Assembly: GCA_947462335.1 (NCBI GenBank)
Contig: OX381718.1
Coordinates: 37,168,976 to 37,232,975, forward strand
Direction: 5' to 3'
Origin: Harmothoe impar
Lineage: Eukaryota > Annelida > Polychaeta > Phyllodocida > Polynoidae
Length of the DNA stretch: 64,000 nucleotides
The position numbers and the translations under genes are program-made. Below, piece by piece: positions 56,856-64,000 of this stretch; within the stretch, counting starts at the first letter, position 1, and each line of letters begins with the position of its first letter. The notes under the pieces were generated by a model. It had not been told where the DNA came from and did not search any database. It saw nothing but the letters and a program-made list of their open reading frames with translations.

Positions 56856-58695
56856 CCCAGCTAGCATCTTACATAAAAATAACTAGTAATTTCATGATAT
56901 CATTTTTCGTTCCCAAGATGTCACATACGCAAGAAGTTTTTACGTGTCCTTTTGCATGGGTTCTTGATGTAACAATATTTATATGTATTTTATATAAACA
57001 TATTCATATAAAAGAGACATATTTATCAGTGATACCTTTAGACTTAACAATAATGGCATATATATGACTAGCTGTAAAAGATGTCTAAAACATGTAAATG
57101 TAGACACGTCAAAAAGATGTGATATGGAGATAACTACAAGCATGTTCTAGGGATGACATTTATACCAGTTTTGAGTATATCCCCTCCCCAATAGTGATTA
57201 TAAATCAGATAGGATAATTAGGATACCTCTGAGGGAGATTGTAGACATCATATAGTTATGTCCATTTTATGTCAATGTATGACATGTCCATAGGCACTCT
57301 GCATAGGAAACAAACACCTGCTCTGTGAAAAACACTTTGCAGGCATTTTCCATTCCTTACAGACACATTTATCCTAGCCAGGAGGCCCAGATGTGATATC
57401 AGCCCAAAGCCAGAATTTCTTCTTATATAGTTGCAAAGGACACAGAAAAGGTGTCCAGCCATGTGCCTTGGTTATCCAACTATATTTCAACAAGTCACTG
57501 TAACACAAGTGACACCTTATATATCACAGAGGAAATTTAGTCCAACCTTGTCCCTCAATGTAGTTTATACAATTAATTTGATCCAACTTTTCAATGAAGA
57601 ATGACTGAGTGCTGATCAAAATGTGACAGCCTTGCAAAATGAGACCCCTAGTGTTGGAGTTCAGAACTATAATAGGTCATATTCTGACAAGATTGTGACG
57701 TCAAAATAATAGCAGTATGGATTTATTCCAATATAACATATTTATGACATCACAATCTTATCAGAATATGACATCTTTAAGTCGACATTACTATATTCTA
57801 TCATAGTTCTGAGCTCCAACACTAGGCGTCTCATTTTGCAATGTGATCACATTTTGATCAGCATTCCCCCATTCTTGATTAAAAGTTGAATGAAATCAAT
57901 TCTATATACTGCAATAAGAAACAAAATTGGACTAAATTTCTTCAGTAACATTTAATGTGTTACTTGTGTTACAGTGACTTGGTGAATTATAGTACAAGGC
58001 ACATAATGGTACACCTTTTCTGTGTCCTTTCAAATTGTATAAGAAGAAATTCTGGCTTTGGGCTGATATCACATCTGGGCCTCCTGGCTAGGATAAATGT
58101 GTCTGTATGGAATGGAAACTGCCTGCAAAGTGTCTTTCACAGAGCAGGTGTTTGCTTCCTATGCAGAGTGCCTGTGTACATGTCATACATTGACATAAAA
58201 TGGACATAACTATATGTGACATGTACTGGGAAAAGGGCCCTTAGTGCACCCTGCACTAAGGGCCTTTTTCGCAGATCGTGTCACATATGATGTCTACAAT
58301 CTCTCAGAGTTATCCTAAATATCCTATCTGATTTATAATCACTACTCGGAGGGGGGTATACTCAAAACTGGTATAAATGTCATCCCTGCAACATGTCATG
58401 TACATATCTCCATATCACATCTTTTTGACATGTCTAAATTTATACGTTTCAGACATGTTTTAGGCCTACAGCTGGTCAATTATATACATCATTATTATTA
58501 AGTTCAAACATATCGTTGATATGTAATTTTTTTAATGTAAATATACTTATGTAAAATACCCATGCAAAGGGACACGTAAAAACTTCTTGCATATGTGACA
58601 TCTTGGGAACGACAATTGACATCATCCAATGATGTCACCACCAATCAGAAAATGATGTAAAAATGATGTAATTTACATGAGTTTTGCTAGCTGGG
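56856..58695. repeat. 1.84 kb near-palindrome (two ~0.9 kb inverted arms)
   Basis: The left arm (56856-57703) and right arm (57744-58695) are inverted copies, about 10% diverged by eye, around a 40-bp centre. Matching landmarks: CCCAGCTAGCA / TGCTAGCTGGG at the ends; ACGTGTCCTTTTGCATGGG near 56942 against 58559; TGATATCAGCCCAAAGCCAG near 57392 against 58051; GTTGGAGTTCAGAACTAT near 57654. Mirror-image frames of 68 and 84 codons in the arms have the same text and no known domain. The right arm alone carries the 71-bp element at 58215-58285. It may be a foldback transposon, but no clean target duplication was found. Confidence 0.9.
58215..58285. mobile_element. 71-bp TA-flanked hairpin MITE, copy 2
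   Basis: Begins TGTGACATG, ends GTGTCACA, with TA at 58213-58214 and 58286-58287. The centre GCCCTTAGTGCACCCTGCAC pairs with CACTAAGGGC. The opposite palindrome arm (about 57250) has the uninterrupted sequence with a single TA, an empty site. Confidence 0.9.
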
Positions 58696-58891
58696 CTACT
58701 AGATCAGTTATCCTCTTCTAATCAACTTAGAACCATGATTCCAAATGCTGAGTAGATATTTCTTGGGTCAAGAAAAACAATGATGTTACTCTTTAGTTGA
58801 TGGATGGCAGCCATCTTGGAATTTAATGAGGTTATCCTCAGAAAATCTATCAATAAGCTTATTCCTCTAATTATTTCCTTTCTTATGATAT

Positions 58892-58968
58892 ACTTTTATC
58901 AACACAGTTGGCACAAACATCTGGTAATATTATTACCAGATGTTTGTGCCAACTGTGTTGATAAAAGT
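58892..58968. repeat. Perfect 77-bp palindrome (38-bp arms, 1-bp centre)
   Basis: The left arm starts ACTTTTATCAACACAGTTGG and the right arm ends with its exact complement; I checked all 38 pairs. The centre is T at 58930 within TAATATTATTA. Strong cruciform potential. Confidence 0.95.
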
Positions 58969-59620
58969 CAAAGTTGACTCTAAATATCTAAATTGACTCC
59001 ATGATTGACTCCAAAAGCCCGAGCGATACTATACAGCAAAAGGGCGCGATTTCACCCCCCCCCCCCCCCATTGTTAGATGATCACTCCCTAAGGACACTA
59101 AAATATATGCTGGTTCACCGAACACATCTCAAAAATGACGTTTGTCTCTTTTAATCATCAACTCTTTTGAAACAGTTATTTTATAAAGTTTGTGATTAAA
59201 GGAGACAAATATGAGCTGAGCAAATGGGCTGAGCATTGTCTAAATACTCAACAATCGATAAAGTATTTGCATTTGTTAAGGATATGTATTTAGAAAAAAA
59301 AACACGAAAATCGACAAAACACAACTAGTAATTCATTGGCAGTATACCCCTCCATTCCTCACCCCCCCCCCCCCCCCCAACCAACACCTCTAACTAGTAT
59401 ACACTAAAAGAGCTAACACCCGGGTGAGGCTATGACGGGGCTATGAGTAAAGCTTTAACAAGTAGCGACCAGCAAACAGCTGTAGTGAGCACTACTGTGC
59501 AGCCCTCAACAAGCTATAGTGGACTAACGGGTAGACTGCTGCCCCGAGGGAGGCAACTAGAGCCCCCAGGGTGGGGGGGGTACTCAATTCTTTTTTGACA
59601 CGGGTGTGCGGCTGGCCCTT
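58969..59620. other. Intergenic, homopolymer-rich, no gene
   Basis: C-runs at about 59056-59070 and 59362-59378; nothing coding seen. Confidence 0.4.
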
Positions 59621-59624
59621 TGAC

Positions 59625-59950
59625 AACCCTTACCCTTGGTGAGGGGGATTTTGGTCAGAAGTGACCCTTAGTGAAGGGGTTTTTGGTCAAAAGTGACCCT
59701 TGGTGAGTGGGATTTTGGACAAAAGTGCCTAGGTTTTAGCAATTTTCCCCGAGGAGTCGGCCTTGGTGTAAGAATTTTGGTCAAAAGTGACCCTTGTTAC
59801 AGAGAATTTGGGCAAAATGTGACCCTTTTGGGGGGATTTTGTTGAAATCTCCGAAAAGTGACCCTTGGTGAGGGGGATTTTGGTGAAAATTGACCCTTGG
59901 TGAGGGGGATTTGGGTGAAAAGCAGACCCTTGGGTGAGGGGGATTTTGCT
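59625..59950. repeat. ~32-bp minisatellite (TGACCCTTGGTGAGGGGGAT)
   Basis: Roughly ten units of TGACCCTTGGTGAGGGGGAT followed by TTTGGTCAAAAG, with point changes and length variation, followed by a long C-run at about 60004-60025. Confidence 0.9.
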
Positions 59951-60064
59951 CAAAAAGTGCTCTTCCCAGCCGCACACCTGTGTATACAAAATATATGAAG
60001 TGCCCCCCCCCCCCCCCCCCCCCCCACGGGCTAGAGCCATCAAGTTTCATTTCCGTAGTGCAAT

Positions 60065-60200
60065 GTATAAGCACCGGTCTTGAATAAGCGCTGAGGTATA
60101 TTGTACTATATTGATATTTGTATGGATAAATACACTATAAGCTAGGTCTCGAATAAAATAAACATGTCTTGTATGAGCACAGGGGTTAGTGCCTAGTTGT
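60065..60200. repeat. Dispersed repeat with TCTTGAATAAGCGC motif
   Basis: GGTCTTGAATAAGCGCTGAGG and GTCTTGTATGAGCACAGGGG; related to 34920-35050 and 62700-62855. Confidence 0.55.
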
Positions 60201-60837
60201 AATTAATAATCGCCCGGCGTTCATACAGGCGACTTTGGTACGTTGAGTTGTTTATTGTATATAAGTGCCATATTCTGGCGTTGGGAAAAAGGTTTAGTAA
60301 AATGTAGTATAGTGTACCGACATGATCCCTCATGACAAATATTAATCTTCATAGTCTACAACTATATATAGTATAAGTGTGTTTTCACATAAACCCTCGA
60401 GCATTGTGAACGTGTGCGGTATAACAACACGAATATACACTGGTCTGTGGTAATACATTTGTACCAATATCAACAATATCTAAAGTACTACATTCTAATA
60501 GGTTAGAATAAACAAAACTATTTTATATAACATATTATCATTTTTGACCATTTAAGACTTGTTGATTTACATATTCTGTTACCAGGCATCGGGGTTTCTA
60601 GACAATACGGCTGATCCTAAGTCTAAGACGAGGTGCACGTCGTAGGCCTACAATCTACATGAACTACGTGTTATTTAAAGAGACCAAAAGTGTATACAAT
60701 TTAGTCACACATATATAATTATTTTAGGCTTGTGTATCTATAGCTAGAGTTCCATAGGCATATTAGTAAAGTGTTACATGTGTAGGCTCTGATGAATGAT
60801 GGTTACTTCGAGAATGAGTTCAAATCAGGGGGACAAG
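60201..60837. other. Upstream region of the putative new gene, no feature resolved
   Basis: AT-rich with no clear TATA box or repeat ends. If the ATG at 60838 is used, the promoter would lie here. Confidence 0.3.
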
Positions 60838-61176
60838 ATGGCGGCGTACGGGTGTGACAGCAGAGTGGGGCTATATGCGGCGTGCAGGTGTCCAAGCCCC
60901 CCACAGCACCGTGCAGCGCTAACGCGGCTTTGTCGGCTCTACAAGGCCACCACCAATGCCGCACCACCCTCCTCCACACCACCACCCGCACCACCACTCA
61001 GCGGCACCACCCACAACGTGGTTACACCTGGTCCACCAGTAATAAGGCAGACACCACCGCCGAGAACACACACTCACTTCTTTGACTCACATTTACACTT
61101 TTCTGGATCACTGATTTACCACCAAGATGACGGCCCCAAATCTTCCCAATTTTATGCTGGGAAAGATCCGCAAGAG
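60838..61176 (+). CDS. Putative first coding exon of an unidentified gene
   Basis: An ATG in a good context (GACAAGATGGCGGCG) opens a 113-codon frame ending at a strong donor (CAAGAG/GTGAGT at 61177). The segment is GC-rich, unlike its AT-rich surroundings, as are the exons of the other genes here. The peptide starts MAAYGCDSRVGLYAACRC, continues with an Arg/Leu-rich helix (ALTRLCRLYKA) and a low-complexity Pro/Thr/Ser stretch, and ends SLIYHQDDGPKSSQFYAGKD. I recognise no domain. The phase at the donor is 0. No second exon could be identified before the window ends; the gene probably runs off to the right. Confidence 0.45.
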
Positions 61177-62013
61177 GTGAGTGCCCGGGGTGAGTGATGG
61201 GGTTGTGTACTGTTTATTTGCTAGTTTATCTTGAGGTAAATGGGAGGGAGTGTTTCTTGTGATATTGATATTGAATAGTAGAGTATTTGAGTTGATTTAC
61301 GACCTTCATGCAGATGATCTAAAGAATATGATATAACTTGTCAAGTTTCATCTGCAAATACAGGCTATAAGGGATTATACGTTTATGATTGATTGTTGAT
61401 ATCTGACTTCATAAGGCCTGCCTTAATGTGAATACCCGGTAGTTAAAGTAACCATGGACATAGGTCTGTGAAGTAACTTATGATGTTTTGACTCCAAGAG
61501 TCATTCAATCGTTAAATTGGAATGGAATACAACAATAGAGAAAAGTTCAACTTGTATCATAACACTATAGCCAGGCAAAGATTGGAAACCGATTTGCAAC
61601 AGTGAAAGCATGTGCATACTCAATAATGCTGGGTTATTTTATAGATAGGGCACAATTGTACACAATTGCAAATGTAAATCTGAATCAGAATTCATCTGTT
61701 TACAATCAAATTACATCATGTTTAGTCTACTCGCATATTGCCAATATATTATACATGGTCATATACCTCATATAGGCCTACACCCAAAGACAGTTCCTGT
61801 CTTAAGCTGCTATTTTGGTATGCTAATAGCCTTATGCGATGGTCATAATCCCTTATGTGTGAGTAATGCCAAGACACTAGCAAGGCCTCTTGGGAAACGT
61901 TAGGCTGCCTCTAGGTCTACTATTTACTGGTGATTGAAGTGGGAAATGAATTGATGTCCAGTGTGCACTTTGCTACACTTAGAGCGCCCCCTCAGAGCTA
62001 GGTACATGTATTG
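61177..62013. other. Probable intron or intergenic DNA, nothing resolved
   Basis: AT-rich, no exon-like frame and no repeat with defined ends. Confidence 0.35.
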
Positions 62014-62310
62014 TACTCTCGTTCCCAAATCCTTCCGAAGGAAGGCTCTGGTGACTGCCAAATGTTGGGATTTTGCTGGGTCTGGGCAACCCCTGCTGGT
62101 AGCTTGGAACCAGCGAACAGGAAATGGAACCAGAAAGGCTGATAGTAAATCTACCTAAAACTACCATCATACATTCTGGTTCCATTTCCTGTTCCTGTTC
62201 GCTGGTTCCAGCCTACCAGCAGGGGTTGCCCAGACCCAGCAAAATCCAAAGTTCAAGGTCATTTGGCTGTCCCCAGAGCCTTCCTTTGGAAGGATTTGGG
62301 AACGAGAGTA
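62014..62310. mobile_element. MITE with 9-bp target duplication, copy 2 (297 bp)
   Basis: Starts TACTCTCGTTCCCAAATCC and ends with the exact complement; flanked by CATGTATTG at 62005-62013 and 62311-62319. Internal hairpin arms pair through most of the length (for example TGGTTCCATTTCCTGTTC against GAACAGGAAATGGAACCA). Same family as 49988-50277 but with better-preserved arms, so it is probably the younger copy. Confidence 0.92.
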
Positions 62311-62575
62311 CATGTATTGTTGCATGAAAACAATAGACACAATAATCCAGAATAGGCTACTTATAATATAGTAAGGATTATGGTATTTTGTGAGTAACTA
62401 TAGGTGGGGGGGGGGGGGGGCAGGTTGGCCATGACAAGCACAGAACATGCAGGACCGCTCTGCATGTTGCTATTCGGGGTCTGGTTTTGATTACAATGTT
62501 GTAGTATTTACAACCACACCTTTATGTATGCATATGAATCAGTCAGTATATGAGTATATGTATATTGTATATGTG

Positions 62576-62576
<1 letters not shown>

Positions 62577-62660
<84 letters not shown>

Positions 62661-62690
62661 AGATATATAGATATATATATAGATATATGC
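62577..62690. repeat. TA/GATATA microsatellite
   Basis: About 65 bp of TA repeats followed by AGATAT hexamers. Confidence 0.95.
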
Positions 62691-62699
62691 ATAGTGGCT

Positions 62700-62855
62700 T
62701 GAACAAGTACAGGGGTCTCAAGATATAGGTACAGGTCTCGTATAAGCGCAGGCTAAATGAGGGTATCGAGATAATAATTCAGGACATTTTTGTATCTCAA
62801 ATAACCGCATGTTTTGTATAAGCGCAGGGTATATGGCACCATCGAATTTATAAGC
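62700..62855. repeat. Dispersed repeat with GTATAAGCGCAGG motif
   Basis: GGTCTCGTATAAGCGCAGGC and GTTTTGTATAAGCGCAGGG; third copy of the family at 34920 and 60065. Confidence 0.55.
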
Positions 62856-64000
62856 GCTTACCTAAGCGACTATGCTAACGATATGATATAAGCATCTAGC
62901 CTAATCTAGGAATTTATAGTTTCAGATATTCTGAGCATGGTACTCCGATAGTCAGACCAATAGGTCTAGGGGCCCATGTAGAGGTCATAATTATCTTTCA
63001 TGTCTCCTACATTTTAAAGCTTATATGTGTAATAACTCTCGAGGCGTATCATGAGAATATATGACTTGGCCCATACACTTTCATTATCCTTCATTCTCTC
63101 TCTCTAAGCTGCGATTCTGACTTTCGCTCTGTCCCTGTCTGTCAGTCCGACTGTCAGCCTATCTATCTCTCCCTCTGTGTGATCAGGGAGTGGAAATTCC
63201 CGTTTATAATTATCTGGAACGGTTCTACACTTTATTCTGGAATATGGAATATGTAGGATGGGGTCCTACTTATCCCTCTTACGTGTCTTTGTCAACAGAA
63301 ATATTCGTATTGATATATGCCAGTCAATAACCCTCGTCACATGTAATCCATGCACCTCTTACTGTCCTGACACATGTACCTACTGCAAACCAGAGCGCGA
63401 AGGGAAGCATTGCGAGATAAACTATAGTCGGGGAATGGAAAACACCTTTTATTCACCTGATTTCTTATTTCTGGCAACGAGCATTTTGCTTCAAAATAAC
63501 TAGGGCCTTATGGATATTTCTCTCTCTTAAACTACTGCATATTTTACATGTTTTGTAAATGATAGCCCCGAGTACTAGCCAGTCAAAGTAATATATAGAT
63601 ATCTAATCACATGGTTCCTGTATCTTTACAATTGTATCATTAGACCCAGGACTTCAGCTGTCCTTCATTTGATCAATACGCAGACCAATCCACATTACCA
63701 AGACAAAGGGTTACAGAATTATGAGTGTGCTGTGCTGGCAGCATGAATGCTCTTCTACCAGCCGTGACACGTGATTTATTTGCCACTATTGACCTACAAT
63801 AAGCCCATGTTTGCCTAGACCAAGCCTACGACCGGGCCTCAGCTTAGGCATTGCATGCCAGGAATCAGCAGGAGAACAGAAGCACACTCTTCAAACAGTT
63901 AGTGTGATTGTCTGAATCTGTTGTCGCTACTGTCAGTAGGTACAATGGATAGTTTGAAGAAATCCTTCCCTGAATAAAATTGTTAGGTTGCTTGATTAGG
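62856..64000. other. Right end of window, no supported gene
   Basis: A pyrimidine-rich tract lies at about 63090-63180. A Cys-rich frame at 63258-63503 (CNPCTSYCPDTCTYC) has an AG before it but no domain I recognise and no donor, so it is not called. Confidence 0.3.

Noticed and set aside
57256..58209. Mirror-image frames of 68 and 84 codons
   Set aside because: They are the same text in the two arms of the palindrome and carry no known domain or splice evidence.
56850..58700. Target-site duplication around the large palindrome
   Set aside because: Flanks (AATACT left, CTACTAG right) match only loosely and are offset, so none is claimed.
63258..63503. Cys-rich exon (CNPCTSYCPDTCTYC)
   Set aside because: No recognised cysteine spacing, no donor and no neighbouring exon; could be chance.

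Overview
This 64 kb window is animal nuclear DNA. Its genes have many short GC-rich exons with GT-AG introns, sit in AT-rich introns and spacers, and are surrounded by metazoan-type transposons (LINE reverse transcriptases, a tyrosine-recombinase retrotransposon, solo LTRs, a Harbinger transposase relic, many short inverted-repeat elements). The mix suggests a marine invertebrate (invertebrate deuterostome or lophotrochozoan); the sequence alone does not settle the species.

Gene content, left to right on the + strand: (1) an ABC transporter of subfamily C, close to ABCC4/MRP4, from before the window's left part to 36784. I resolved 29 exons (1676-36784) that join in one open frame of 3720 nt (1239 codons plus stop); only about the first 90-100 residues lie outside the window. 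(2) A 552-residue ankyrin-repeat/SOCS-box protein (39677-41335), a likely substrate receptor of a Cullin-RING ubiquitin ligase. (3) A two-exon, membrane-anchored FkbM-type methyltransferase (52225-53609, 327 aa). (4) A probable first coding exon of an unidentified gene (60838-61176). On the - strand lies a decayed HARBI1/Harbinger transposase (48180-49411).

The transporter introns hold most of the unusual structure. Intron 3 (5202-14314) contains a 53-bp minisatellite split by a 5'-truncated LINE, whose 3' UTR is in turn split by a Ngaro-like retrotransposon with split direct repeats, giving a readable three-layer insertion history. The minisatellite unit is a copy of the exon 4 acceptor region (branch-point-like TACTAAT, CAG acceptor, first 14 nt of exon 4). 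A second minisatellite (33049-33553) is a tandem amplification of the last 84 nt of exon 24 with its donor site. So two arrays in one gene arose from exon-intron boundaries and repeat splice signals.

The intergenic part (36.9-64 kb) is dense in short non-autonomous elements. I could place ends and target-site duplications for several: two solo LTRs (TGTA...TACA, 4-bp duplications), two copies of a ~290-bp element with perfect 9-bp duplications, two 71-bp TA-flanked hairpin elements, two TA-flanked ~1 kb elements, and a 511-bp element packed with a GTGTCGATTTTTA motif. A 1.84 kb near-palindrome (56856-58695) carries one 71-bp element in only one arm, so the other arm is a natural empty site. 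A perfect 77-bp palindrome lies nearby (58892-58968).
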